Positions 1-9,028 of a stretch of 64,000 nucleotides of DNA are shown here, piece after piece. Location: positions 62,001 to 126,000 of the forward strand of contig NASX01000006.1 of assembly GCA_002085155.1 (NCBI GenBank), read 5' to 3'. The notes below the pieces were generated by a model. That model had not been told where the DNA came from. It saw nothing but the letters and a program-made list of their open reading frames with translations, and did no database searches. The stretch is from Sorangiineae bacterium NIC37A_2 (lineage in GTDB: Bacteria > Myxococcota_A > Polyangia > Polyangiales > Polyangiaceae). How positions within the stretch are numbered: the stretch's first letter is position 1; each line of letters starts with the position of its first letter. The position numbers and the translations under genes were made by a program.

Positions 1-717
1 CCCCTCCTGTTCGTCGAGGAAGACCTCAGCCTCGCCGCCCTCGTGCTCGATGAAGTCGCGGGCACGATCGGTAAGCGCCAGGGTGCCGTCGGGTCCTTCC
101 TCGATGAGCTCGTACTTCTGGCTCAGCAGCCAGTGCCCGTACGTGTGGCGCGGGTTGACCGTCTTGCCGCTCTTCGCCCAGATTGCGCTCGCAAGGTCCG
201 CGTCGTCGCCCGAGAGTCGCTCCGGGATCCACGTGTCGGGGTCGGTCCAGTCCACCGTGCTTTGCGGTGTCCCACGGAGCTCGCCGAGAGTCGCCTGGAG
301 GCCGGTGATCTGTTTCCGGGGCCGACCGGGCCAGACCTTCAGCAGATGGCGCACCTCGCGGTAGGTCGGGAACAGCGGCGTGCGCACGCGCTGCTCGGTC
401 TCGTCCTTGCTGGTCCCATCAGCGGAGTCGTCCGGCTTCGGTTCCGAGGTGGCGGGGCCGTCGGCCTTGGCACCGGCGGCATGCAGAGCCCGCAAGCCAA
501 ACACGCCCGGTCGCACGCGCACGAACTCGCTCTTGTTGGCGTTGCGCTTGATGTCGACGGCGATCATGGCGTTCAGCGACGCCGCCGGTGTCTTCGATGA
601 CGACGTTGCAAGGCCGCGAGCGAGGATCTGGTGGGTCAGCTCCTGGTAGTGGGTGGGACCGAGCTCTTGGAGCAGCTCGACCGCCGCCTGTCGCAGGGTC
701 TTGGGGCTCTCGCTCAT
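1..717 (-). CDS. HARE-HTH / Mrr-N restriction-type protein (partial)
   Basis: This open frame is missing from the ORF track because it runs off the left edge; 239 codons are visible from an ATG at 717 with no stop. Residues 1-70 match the HARE-HTH winged-helix pattern (LRQAAVELLQELG, then KSEFVRVRPGVFGL). After an acidic linker, residues 105-239 resemble the Mrr N-terminal domain (TYGHWLLSQKYELIEEG). In this family a C-terminal Mrr-type PDDEXK nuclease usually follows, and it would lie outside the window. It sits 52 bp downstream of the YgjP-like gene and is probably the last visible gene of the type I restriction operon. A modification-dependent nuclease is the likely role; the catalytic part is not seen. 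Confidence 0.72.
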   Translation of the reverse strand, partial: MSESPKTLRQAAVELLQELGPTHYQELTHQILARGLATSSSKTPAASLNAMIAVDIKRNANKSEFVRVRPGVFGLRALHAAGAKADGPATSEPKPDDSADGTSKDETEQRVRTPLFPTYREVRHLLKVWPGRPRKQITGLQATLGELRGTPQSTVDWTDPDTWIPERLSGDDADLASAIWAKSGKTVNPRHTYGHWLLSQKYELIEEGPDGTLALTDRARDFIEHEGGEAEVFLDEQEG

Positions 718-769
718 GGCGCCCTCCGACTCGGCGCCGGTCGGGCGCCGTATCCATGAGCGAGGTGGG

Positions 770-1474
770 TCATACGTCGAGCCCCGCTCCGTTCTTGCGC
801 AGCCAGTCCTTCCGCTCGCGGAAGTCGGGCATCACCTTGTCGACCTCGTTCCAGAATGCGTCGGTGTGGTCGCGGTGGTGGAAGTGGCAGAGCTCGTGGA
901 CGACGATGTAGTCGATAATGGTCTGCGGAGCCATCATGCACTTCCAGTGGAAGGAGAGCTTGCCCGAGGTGGAGCACGAGGCCCACCGGTGGCCCAGCTC
1001 CTTCACCTCGACGCCGGCCGGCTCCACGCCGACCTTCGGGGCGTAGTAGTCGACGCGGCTGCCCAGGCGCTCGAGACCCTTGGCGACGTAGAACTCGCGG
1101 AAGGCGGACTTGGCCGCAGCGATCTCGCCCTGCTCGACGAAGTCGCGGCGCAGGGTGAATCGGCCGTTCTTGAGCTGCAAGGCCTCGTCCTGATCGCTGA
1201 CGAGCAGGAGCCGGTAGGCGCGACCGAGGTACAGGAAGCCCTCGCCGTTCTTGTACTCGCGGAGCACCCGGGTGGCGTTCAGGTCCCGCCACTCGGCGAG
1301 GCCCTGGTAGATCCAGTAGTGCTTGGATTCGACGATGTTGGCGACCTGCTCGTCGTCGGCCCACTCGGGGGCTCGGACGAGCACGCTTCCGTCGCGCTCG
1401 ATGATGATGTCCGCCGTTGAGCGACGGCTGCGGATCACCTCGTAGGGGATCTGGTTGTCTTGCGACGCTTTCAC
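770..1474 (-). CDS. YgjP-like zinc metallopeptidase (DUF45/M48 type)
   Basis: The 234-residue protein carries HELCHFHHRDH at about residues 193-203, which gives the HExxH zinc site with a downstream His as probable third ligand. A preceding block with WASCSTSGKLSFHWK is typical of the YgjP/DUF45 family. The ATG overlaps the hsdR stop by 4 bp, so it is translationally coupled as the fourth gene of the operon. Family members often ride with type I restriction genes, but their role there is not established. Processing or turnover of restriction subunits is an inference. Length is normal for the family. Confidence 0.85.
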   Translation of the reverse strand: MKASQDNQIPYEVIRSRRSTADIIIERDGSVLVRAPEWADDEQVANIVESKHYWIYQGLAEWRDLNATRVLREYKNGEGFLYLGRAYRLLLVSDQDEALQLKNGRFTLRRDFVEQGEIAAAKSAFREFYVAKGLERLGSRVDYYAPKVGVEPAGVEVKELGHRWASCSTSGKLSFHWKCMMAPQTIIDYIVVHELCHFHHRDHTDAFWNEVDKVMPDFRERKDWLRKNGAGLDV

Positions 1475-4400
1475 TTGATCAACTCCTCGTGGCGCTTCTC
1501 GGCGAGTTTCACGATCTCGACCGCTAGCCGCTCATGCTTAGCGTTGAGCGCCGGGATGTTCGCAAGGAGAATCTCGGTGTCGATGTTGCCGCGTAGCTTT
1601 TTCACCTCGATGGGCTTCTTCCAGAAGTCGAGGACGTCGATGGTGTCCTGCAGCATGTCCACGATGCGCAGCATCAGCTTCTTCAGCGGCGTGCGGTCGT
1701 CGGCCGGCACCTTGGCGCCGTCGTAGGCGAGCTGCAGCACGTAGTCGTAGAAGGTGGTCGCCTCCTTGGTGAGGCCCTCGACGGCGTCGGTGCGCCCCTC
1801 GATGGCATCCTTGCGGAGCTGCTCGAGGTCGTCCGACAGCGACTTCCAGTTGTCGCGGTGCTGCTCGATGAGTTTCTCCAGCTTTTCGCTGAGCTTGGTG
1901 TAGAAGGCTGGGTCCTCGTCGAAGTGGACCGTGCAGTGTTTACGGATGGCGTGCTCCATCTCGCTCGCCTTGGCCTCGTCACTCCCCTGGGAGTGCTTGT
2001 GCACGTGCGAGATGAACTCGTCGGACAGCAGTTCCACGGGCGGAATCTTCGGGTTGATGCCGAGGTCGATGAGGTGCTCGTTGATGAGCGCCTTCACCTT
2101 CTCGCCAGCGTCGGCGATGTCGAGAGAGTCGTCCTTGTAGCGCTCTTTGACCATGCGCAGCAGGTAGCCGAAGCGGCGCGCGGCCCCGCGGTACGGGTGA
2201 CCGGCAGGGTTCGGCAGGATTAGGTTGAGACTCTGCAGGAACTTCTTCAGGTAGACCTCGAAGTCCGCCCGGCGCTTGATGTCCTTCATCGCGCCCACAG
2301 CCGCGTGGATCACGGCGACGTCGGCTTCGGGTGAGTCAAGCTGGCCCTTGATGAAGGCCTCGATGTTGGTGACGCCGGCGGCAATGAAGTGCTGCAGGAG
2401 TCGCTGGTAGCGCTCTTCGAGGATGGGCATCTCGCTGAGCGCGCTCTTCAGCCCGTCGTGGATGTCCTGGGCGTCCTCCTCCGAGTAGATGGAGAGCGCG
2501 CTCGTCAGGTGATTGGCGAGCCCGATGTAGTCGACGATGAAGCCCCGGTGCTTGTTGGTCGCCACCCGGTTCACGCGGGCGATGGCCTGAAGTAGATTGT
2601 GCTCGCGCAGCTTCTTGTCGATGTACATCACCTGCTCGATGGGGGCGTCGAAACCGGTGAGCAGCATGTCGCACACGACGAGGAAGGCGATGCCGGTGAG
2701 AACCTTGTCGTGGTCGTCGAAATCGAAGGGGCGGCAGAAGTTCTCGACCACATTCCAGCGCTTGGCTTCCTTGCGGGCCTCGGTGATGGCGGCCGGCTCG
2801 TTCGTCGGGTCCGACGAAACCACGACGCCCACCTTCAAGAACTCCATGCGCCGGATGAGCGTGGCATCAGGCTCGGGCTTCAGCTGCTCTCGCTCGATGC
2901 GTTCCGCGAGCGCCTGCCGGATCGCCTTCTGGTAGCGGATGGCCGCCAGCTTGGAGTGGCACACCACCTGGGCCTTGAAGCCGTCGGGCAGGATGTTGTC
3001 GATGTAGTGATCGACCAGGTCCTTGGCGATCGCCTCGATGCGCTTCTCGGCTTCGAGGAGGTCGCCGGTGGCACCGTACTTCTTCTTGATGGCGAGGATC
3101 TCTTCCTCGCTGCGCTCCTTGAAGAGGTCCTCGAACTTGGTGTCGAAGCCGTGCTTGTCCTTGATGGCCGTGTCGGCGGTGCGGCCCTCGTAGAGGATCT
3201 GCAGGGTGGCGCCGTCGTGGACGGCGTCCATCAGCTTGTAGGTGTCGATGTATTCGCCGAAGCGCTTCACCGTGCGCTTGGTGCCGTGCTGCTCGGTGAT
3301 GAGCGGGGTTCCGGTGAAGGCGATGCGGGTGGCGTTGGGGAACGCCTCGAAGACGTTGTCGCCGAGGTCGGAGCCCTGGGTCCGGTGGGCCTCGTCGATC
3401 ATCAGGATGATGCGCTCGGACGGGTTCACGACGCCGAAGGTCTTGCTTGACGGGATGGCTCGATAGGGAACGCCGCCGGAGTCGGCCGCCTTGAGGACCT
3501 CGGGTTCGGGCACCGACTTGCCGCCGTAGGTGAGCGCCTGGGCGACGGCGGCCGGGAGAGCCTCGGTGCGCTCGGTGAACTTGTGGACCATCACCATGTT
3601 GATGTCGGAAGCGTCGGTGCTGAGGTGCTCGCGGAGCTGGGCCGTGCTCTCGATGACGTTGACCTTACCGCCGATGAGCTTTGCGGTGCCCGAGAGCTGT
3701 TCTTCGAGGTCGACGCGATCGTTGACGAGCAGGATCTTGAAGTCTTCCAGGTCGGACGCGGCGCGCAGCATGCGGGCCACGAAGACCATGGTGAGCGACT
3801 TGCCCGAGCCCTGGGTGTGCCAGACGACGCCCGACCGCGACTCCGGTGTCTTGCCTGCGCGCAGGCGGTCGACGATCTTCCGGGCCGCGCGATACTGCTG
3901 GTAGCGGCAGACGACCTTGATGCGCCGGCCCGAGTCGGTGTCCATGAACACCGTGCAGGTGCGCAGCACGTCGAGCAGGGTGGCGGGTGCGAGCAGCCCC
4001 TGGATGAGCTTCTCCTGTTCCCGCTCGACGCCTAGTGGCGGCGTGTATGCCTGGTTGCTCTCTGGCCAAATGTCCTTCCATGCGTAGAAGTGCTCATGGC
4101 CGGAGGTGATCGAGCCGAACTCGGCCTTCTCGCCGCAGGTGCGCACCAGCAGCAGGTTTGTGTAGAAGAGCCGCGGTTCACCCTCGCGCAGACCCGCCTT
4201 GATGGTCTCGGGGCGACCGTTGCGGTAGCGGAGGAGCTGTTCGAAGGCGGCATGCAGCGGGTTGGCCGTGTTGGGGTCGCCAATTTTTGCCTCGACCACC
4301 ACGAGCGGGATGCCGTTCACGAAGAGGACGATGTCGGGGATGATGCAGCTCTTCACGCAGCCCGGCGTGTCGACGCGGAACTGGTTGATGGCGTGGAACT

Positions 4401-4785
4401 GGTTGCGCTCGGGGCGCGCGAAGTCGATGAGCTTGACGACCGGGTCGGCCTCGCCGGTGACTTCGTTGCGGTCCACCTGGGCCTTGAGAAACAGCCCCTG
4501 GGTCCTCTCGTTGGCCTCCAGCAGCGTGCGGTTGGGCTGACGGAGGATCTGGTCGCGCAGGTCGTCGAGCTGGCGGTCGGTGAGCCAGCGCTTGCCGTCG
4601 GGCGTCAGGTTGATGGCACGAACGGCGTCGCGGAATACCTCGGGGAGAAACAACTCGCGGAAGGTCGTGCGCAGGCTCTTCGATGGGTCCGAGGGGATGA
4701 AGCCCTGGCCTTGGTCGATGACGTTCCAGCCCAGCGTCGCGAGTTGCTCGAGGAACGGTTTCTCGACGTGGAGGTACTCAGACAT
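1471..4785 (-). CDS. hsdR: Type I restriction enzyme, endonuclease/translocase subunit HsdR
   Basis: HsdR is the motor and nuclease of a type I complex; it translocates DNA with ATP and cuts at a distance. The 1104-residue protein has the N-terminal PDDEXK nuclease (PD at about 150, VVVEAK at 162-167), Walker A HTQGSGKS at 323-330 and the DEAH box at 464-467. The second RecA-like helicase domain (FDAPIEQVMYIDKKL, QAIARVNR) and a helical C-terminus follow. It starts 8 bp inside the 3' end of hsdS and ends 4 bp inside the YgjP-like gene. All catalytic motifs look intact. Confidence 0.95.
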   Translation of the reverse strand: MSEYLHVEKPFLEQLATLGWNVIDQGQGFIPSDPSKSLRTTFRELFLPEVFRDAVRAINLTPDGKRWLTDRQLDDLRDQILRQPNRTLLEANERTQGLFLKAQVDRNEVTGEADPVVKLIDFARPERNQFHAINQFRVDTPGCVKSCIIPDIVLFVNGIPLVVVEAKIGDPNTANPLHAAFEQLLRYRNGRPETIKAGLREGEPRLFYTNLLLVRTCGEKAEFGSITSGHEHFYAWKDIWPESNQAYTPPLGVEREQEKLIQGLLAPATLLDVLRTCTVFMDTDSGRRIKVVCRYQQYRAARKIVDRLRAGKTPESRSGVVWHTQGSGKSLTMVFVARMLRAASDLEDFKILLVNDRVDLEEQLSGTAKLIGGKVNVIESTAQLREHLSTDASDINMVMVHKFTERTEALPAAVAQALTYGGKSVPEPEVLKAADSGGVPYRAIPSSKTFGVVNPSERIILMIDEAHRTQGSDLGDNVFEAFPNATRIAFTGTPLITEQHGTKRTVKRFGEYIDTYKLMDAVHDGATLQILYEGRTADTAIKDKHGFDTKFEDLFKERSEEEILAIKKKYGATGDLLEAEKRIEAIAKDLVDHYIDNILPDGFKAQVVCHSKLAAIRYQKAIRQALAERIEREQLKPEPDATLIRRMEFLKVGVVVSSDPTNEPAAITEARKEAKRWNVVENFCRPFDFDDHDKVLTGIAFLVVCDMLLTGFDAPIEQVMYIDKKLREHNLLQAIARVNRVATNKHRGFIVDYIGLANHLTSALSIYSEEDAQDIHDGLKSALSEMPILEERYQRLLQHFIAAGVTNIEAFIKGQLDSPEADVAVIHAAVGAMKDIKRRADFEVYLKKFLQSLNLILPNPAGHPYRGAARRFGYLLRMVKERYKDDSLDIADAGEKVKALINEHLIDLGINPKIPPVELLSDEFISHVHKHSQGSDEAKASEMEHAIRKHCTVHFDEDPAFYTKLSEKLEKLIEQHRDNWKSLSDDLEQLRKDAIEGRTDAVEGLTKEATTFYDYVLQLAYDGAKVPADDRTPLKKLMLRIVDMLQDTIDVLDFWKKPIEVKKLRGNIDTEILLANIPALNAKHERLAVEIVKLAEKRHEELIK

Positions 4786-6115
4786 TCGCTGCGACCTCCT
4801 TGGTTTCCGGTGCGCTCTCGATCGTGACGGGTACGCGGCCGGTCAGGAGGTCGTGCATCAGCCCATGCTTCAGCTCGCACAACTTGCTGCGAGTCTCCGA
4901 CTCCGACGCGATCTGGTCGTGGATTGCCGCCACTCTCGCGAGGATGCGCCCTTGCTCGTCAGCATGGGGTAGCAGGAGGTTGAATCGCTTGAGGTCTCTG
5001 ATCGGAAGCTGTGGCTGGGCAGACCCTGAAACTACGCGCTTGTACTCTCGGTCAAAGATGTGCTGCTGAAGCGAGGCATACAGAAAGTCGGGAAGGAGTG
5101 TGGGGTGACTGGATCGCAGGATGACCATCCCCGAGTTGATTCGAACGTGGGAAAAGGGAACGGCATCGTCGTAGTAGGCGATGTTTCCTACCGTGCCACG
5201 CGTCGTGATGATCACGTCGCCGCGCACAAGCTTGCCGGTCCTCAGCTTTGCGTCCTTATTTCTCGTGATGAATTGCTTCGACGAGAACTCGAACCCCCGC
5301 TTGGTCACATTCGTTGCGCTCAAGAACAGGCAGTGACCGTAAGAAAGCAGCTCGTGTGATTGCGGATAATGCTCGCCGCGGTCCCCGTCGATGATGGCGA
5401 TATCGGAACCATCGAGGACAAAGGTCTCCCAGTCCTTCGGGATCCAGCCCAGTGGCGACTCCTTGTAGAGCTGCGGGGCCTCCTCGCGTGGTGGCCGGAG
5501 CTGGCCGTCCGCGGTCACGCCTCGGGTGAAGAGGTCGTGCATCAGGCCGGCCTTGATCTGCTGCGTCTTGGCGATGAGCGCTTCGGTCTGCTCGATGGCT
5601 TCGTCTACCGTCGAGAGGACTTCGGCGATCCGGCGCTGCTCACCTCGTTCTGATGGAACTGTCAGGTGCACTGCATCCGCAAACTGGCTGTTGAGCCCGG
5701 GCTGGGCTGAGCCAGTTATTCTTCTCGCGATTCGGAGCTGCGTGTCGGGCAGCAGCAGGAAGTAGTAGAGCAGTCTCTGGTCGATTGCTCCGCTGCTCGA
5801 CCGAAGAATAAACACGTGCTCGTTGACGGCCGCTTCGTCGAACCGTCCGTCGTAAAGTCCCACCTTGCCAGTCTGTGCGCCGTCTTTGTTGATGAGGACG
5901 TCGTTCGCTTGGAGCCGCCCCTTTGGCATCGACCGAAAGAACTCGACTGGAACCCTGTTGATAGTCCCGTAGTCCATCCCACCGTCGGCCCGGATGTTCT
6001 CGCCACCCAGACTAGGGATTCCCTCGGACTCCGCATTGACGCCCCCTGTCGGACGCTTGCCGGAAATTGGTGCGCCCACGAGTTGGCGAATCGAATATCG
6101 CCGCCACTCACGCAT
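4778..6115 (-). CDS. hsdS: Type I restriction enzyme, specificity subunit HsdS
   Basis: The 445-residue subunit recognises the target sequence for both methylation and cleavage. Two target-recognition domains are separated by a central helix ([18 protein letters not shown], then [12 protein letters not shown]). A matching C-terminal helix ends in [13 protein letters not shown], the usual pseudo-repeat of HsdS. The ORF track opens this frame at 6730, but that extension is low-complexity out-of-frame hsdM. The ATG at 6115 overlaps the hsdM stop by 8 bp and starts the first TRD, so it is preferred. The two TRDs are unlike each other, implying a bipartite asymmetric target. Confidence 0.93.
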   Translation of the reverse strand: MREWRRYSIRQLVGAPISGKRPTGGVNAESEGIPSLGGENIRADGGMDYGTINRVPVEFFRSMPKGRLQANDVLINKDGAQTGKVGLYDGRFDEAAVNEHVFILRSSSGAIDQRLLYYFLLLPDTQLRIARRITGSAQPGLNSQFADAVHLTVPSERGEQRRIAEVLSTVDEAIEQTEALIAKTQQIKAGLMHDLFTRGVTADGQLRPPREEAPQLYKESPLGWIPKDWETFVLDGSDIAIIDGDRGEHYPQSHELLSYGHCLFLSATNVTKRGFEFSSKQFITRNKDAKLRTGKLVRGDVIITTRGTVGNIAYYDDAVPFSHVRINSGMVILRSSHPTLLPDFLYASLQQHIFDREYKRVVSGSAQPQLPIRDLKRFNLLLPHADEQGRILARVAAIHDQIASESETRSKLCELKHGLMHDLLTGRVPVTIESAPETKEVAANV

Positions 6116-8591
6116 ACCCAAGCTCCCCCAAGAACCCCTTGAGCCTGGCCGTCGCGGTGTTGCGTCGCCGCTCGATGTCGGTCGCGGTGGTGGCGTACTT
6201 CGCGTGCAGGTTCTCCAGCGCGGCGAGGCACGCACGCTGGTCGGCGCGGAGGTACGACTCGTAGGTCTGCACCAGCAGGCGATGCAGCCGGTCGATGATG
6301 ACCTTCCGCGCTTCGTCTCGGTCGATCTTCTCGCGAGCGGCGGCCACCAGGTCGTCTTGCTTCTTCTCGGTGGCGCGAAGATCCGCTTTGAGTTGCTTGG
6401 CCTCGTCCTCGAGCGCCTTGTGCCGTGCGAGCCTAGACTCCACGGCGGCGGCCTCCTTCTCGTAAGCCTTGTGGTCGCCGAGGTTCGGGTCGCGCTTCGC
6501 GAGCTTGGCCTCGCCCTTGAGCTGCTTGAGCTTGGCCTTGAGCTCCTTGACCTGGTCGCCGGGCAAAACGCCGGTGTCGTCGTCGTCCTCGTAGTCCTCT
6601 TCGTCGGCGGCTGCGAAGACAGCCGTGAGCTCGGCGAGCCGAGCTCGCTTCTGCTCCAGCTCGGCAAGCACTTCGGGGAACTGGCTCTCGAGAATATCAG
6701 CATCGGGGATGAGCTCGGGGCCCCAGCCACTGGCGGCGATGGACTTGAGGTCGGCCTTCAGCTCGTCGACGTACCGCGCGAAGGCGCCGCGGATCTGGTG
6801 CCCCGTCAGGAGCTTGGTGCCGGCGAAGGTCTGTTCGATGGAGGCAAGCAGACTCCGACGCAGGGCGTAGACGTTTCCCTTCTTGCCGTTGGTCGGCGCG
6901 AGCGCCTCGATGGCCGGAAGGTGCTTGTCCCACCACGCTTCGAGGGTCTTGAGGAAGGCCTCGTGGGCGGCCGCAACGCTCTTGTCGCCGTTCACGATGT
7001 CGGCCAGAGCGCGGCGGTCTGTGACCTCGGGCGTGAAGTCCAGGTAGGCGCTGTTGCCGGGCCGGGCTTTGAAGCAGCGCGTGCGGAGATCGGGATAGTT
7101 GGCCCAGAAGTGCTCGAGGGCATCGACTTCGCTCTTGGGCACGCCACCGTGAAGATGGGCGCGCACGTCGTGGGGCTCCGGTGGCGGGGCGTTGTCCACG
7201 TAGCGGCGGATGTTGCAGTTGAAGTCCTCGCCTTCGATCTCCGCGACGGGGACGCGCCGGGCATAGCCCGGCAGCTCGTCTCGCTCGCCACTCGTGAGTG
7301 CACGGTATGCATGGACGATGCGCGAGATGTCTTCGGCGCGAAGGAAGTTCTGCGCCTTGCCTTCGCGGTAGTCGCGGTCTGCGTTGATGAAGACGACGTG
7401 CTTGCGCGTGGCTGAGTCCTTCTTGTTCAGGACGAGCACGCAAGCCGGGATTCCCGTGCCGTAGAACAAGCCCGCCGGCAGTCCGATGACCGCTTCGAGC
7501 CAGCCGCGCTCGATGAAATGACGCCGCGTTTCGCGCTCTTCGCCGCCACGAAACAACACTCCGTGCGGCATGACGGTCGCCATCTTGCCGTCGCCCTTGA
7601 GCACGGCGAGCATGTGTTGCACGAACATCAAGTCGGCCTTCTTGCCCTTCTCGGGGAGCCAGACGGCGAAGCGGCCGGGGTACTCGATGTCCTTCTTGAT
7701 GTAGTTCTGGCTGAACGGAGGATTGGCGAGGACGCGGTCGTAGCGCTTGAGCTCGCCGTTGTCGTCCTTATGCTGCGGCCTGCGGATGGTGTCTTCCTGC
7801 CGGATGTCGGCGTGGGCGATGCCGTGCAGGAGCATGTTCATCTTGCAGATGGACCACGTGGTCCCGATGCTCTCCTGGCCGAAGAGCGAGAGGTCCCGCG
7901 GGTCGCCGCCGATCTCACGGATGTAGTCGCGGGTCTGGATGAGCATGCCGCCCGAGCCGCAGGTCGGGTCGTAGACACTCATCCCCGGCTGCGGCTCAAC
8001 GACCTCGACCAGCGTGCGCACCACGTCGGCAGGCGTGTAGAACTCGCCGGCCTTCTTGCCTGCCGAGTCAGCGAAATACTTGATGAGGTATTCGTACGCG
8101 GCGCCGAGCAAATCGGGGAACTCGAAGTTCTCGTCGCGCAGCGGGATCTTCTCGAAGTTCTGGATGAAGTTCGAGAGGGTGTCGTCGTCGAGAGTGCGCT
8201 GCCCGATTTTGCGGTTGAAGTTGATGCCCTTGAGCACGTCTTGGAGCGCATCAAAGTTCGCGTCCTCGAGGGCCTCGAGCGCCTTGTTCAGCGCCGTGCC
8301 CACGTTGGTCTTGAGGTGGCGAATCGTCGACCAGCGCGCTTCTTCGGGAACGAAGAAGGTGTACTTGTCCGGGTTGTCGAGCTGGGCCGCGACGACCTTG
8401 TCGGCCATGCCCTTGGACTTGAGGTCCTTGGCGAGTTGCTCACGCTCCTGATCGAAGAGGTCCGAGAGCCTCTTCAGAAAGAGCATGCCGAAGATGTATT
8501 CCTTGTACTCCGAGGCATCCATGTTGCCGCGCAAGTCATCGCAGGCGCGAAACAGCAAACTGGAAAGCTGGCTCAGGGTGAGCTTGGTCAT
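6108..8591 (-). CDS. hsdM: Type I restriction enzyme, N6-adenine methyltransferase HsdM
   Basis: HsdM methylates adenine in the hemimethylated target and forms the core of the complex. The N-terminal helical domain begins at residue 1 ([18 protein letters not shown]). SAM motif [11 protein letters not shown] lies at about 208-217 and catalytic motif IV NPPF at 290-293. At 827 residues it is much longer than a typical HsdM (about 500). The extra C-terminal 300 residues are charged and predicted coiled coil, including an EEDYEDDDD stretch near residue 640. It overlaps the HTH gene by 4 bp upstream and hsdS by 8 bp downstream. Confidence 0.94.
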   Translation of the reverse strand: MTKLTLSQLSSLLFRACDDLRGNMDASEYKEYIFGMLFLKRLSDLFDQEREQLAKDLKSKGMADKVVAAQLDNPDKYTFFVPEEARWSTIRHLKTNVGTALNKALEALEDANFDALQDVLKGINFNRKIGQRTLDDDTLSNFIQNFEKIPLRDENFEFPDLLGAAYEYLIKYFADSAGKKAGEFYTPADVVRTLVEVVEPQPGMSVYDPTCGSGGMLIQTRDYIREIGGDPRDLSLFGQESIGTTWSICKMNMLLHGIAHADIRQEDTIRRPQHKDDNGELKRYDRVLANPPFSQNYIKKDIEYPGRFAVWLPEKGKKADLMFVQHMLAVLKGDGKMATVMPHGVLFRGGEERETRRHFIERGWLEAVIGLPAGLFYGTGIPACVLVLNKKDSATRKHVVFINADRDYREGKAQNFLRAEDISRIVHAYRALTSGERDELPGYARRVPVAEIEGEDFNCNIRRYVDNAPPPEPHDVRAHLHGGVPKSEVDALEHFWANYPDLRTRCFKARPGNSAYLDFTPEVTDRRALADIVNGDKSVAAAHEAFLKTLEAWWDKHLPAIEALAPTNGKKGNVYALRRSLLASIEQTFAGTKLLTGHQIRGAFARYVDELKADLKSIAASGWGPELIPDADILESQFPEVLAELEQKRARLAELTAVFAAADEEDYEDDDDTGVLPGDQVKELKAKLKQLKGEAKLAKRDPNLGDHKAYEKEAAAVESRLARHKALEDEAKQLKADLRATEKKQDDLVAAAREKIDRDEARKVIIDRLHRLLVQTYESYLRADQRACLAALENLHAKYATTATDIERRRNTATARLKGFLGELGYA

Positions 8592-8791
8592 CGTGCGGGC
8601 TCCTTCTTCTCCTCCTCAGCAGCGCCGCCGGCGCGCACCCACTCGTCGACCTCGGAGAGCTTGAACTTCCAGAGCCGGCCAACCTTGTGTGCGGGCAAGC
8701 CCCGGTGCTCGATCCAGCGGTAGACCGAGTCCTTCGCGACGCTCAGATGCTTCGCGACGTCTTCGACGGAGACCCAGGGTTCGGTGGACAT
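8588..8791 (-). CDS. Small excisionase/MerR-like helix-turn-helix protein
   Basis: The 67-residue protein is almost entirely one HTH_17-type winged helix ([23 protein letters not shown], then [17 protein letters not shown]), with a short charged tail. The ATG at 8791 follows a GAGG motif about 10 bp upstream; the ORF track's start one codon earlier is a TTG. It overlaps hsdM by 4 bp and heads the operon, so autoregulation or control of hsd expression is a fair inference. Such small HTH proteins are common as first genes of this class of type I operon. A true excisionase role is less likely because no integrase is adjacent. Confidence 0.85.
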   Translation of the reverse strand: MSTEPWVSVEDVAKHLSVAKDSVYRWIEHRGLPAHKVGRLWKFKLSEVDEWVRAGGAAEEEKKEPAR

Positions 8792-9028
8792 CAACCATTT
8801 CCTCTCGGCGCATGCTGCGGACGCCGGGAGGGCCGGTCCCCCATTCCGGCGACCCCGCAGGTTGCTACGGGAGGCGCAACGGTATCACTGCAGATCCTTT
8901 CGCTCAAGAGCTGAGCGATGCAGTCTGATGCCTGTCAAAGTCGGCTAGAATCGGTTTGAGCCTGAAGCAGCCGCCGTAACTCATTGAAATTATGCGGTCG
9001 CGTGAGTGCGCTGTCGGGGCGGCTGGCG

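Noticed and set aside
6116-6730. N-terminal extension of hsdS in the ORF track
   Set aside because: Ser/Arg/Thr-rich out-of-frame hsdM sequence; ATG 6115 is the real start.
5994-8723. Long plus-strand ORFs (473 and 401 aa) over hsdM
   Set aside because: Val/Leu/Gly/Glu-rich antisense shadows of hsdM with no motifs.
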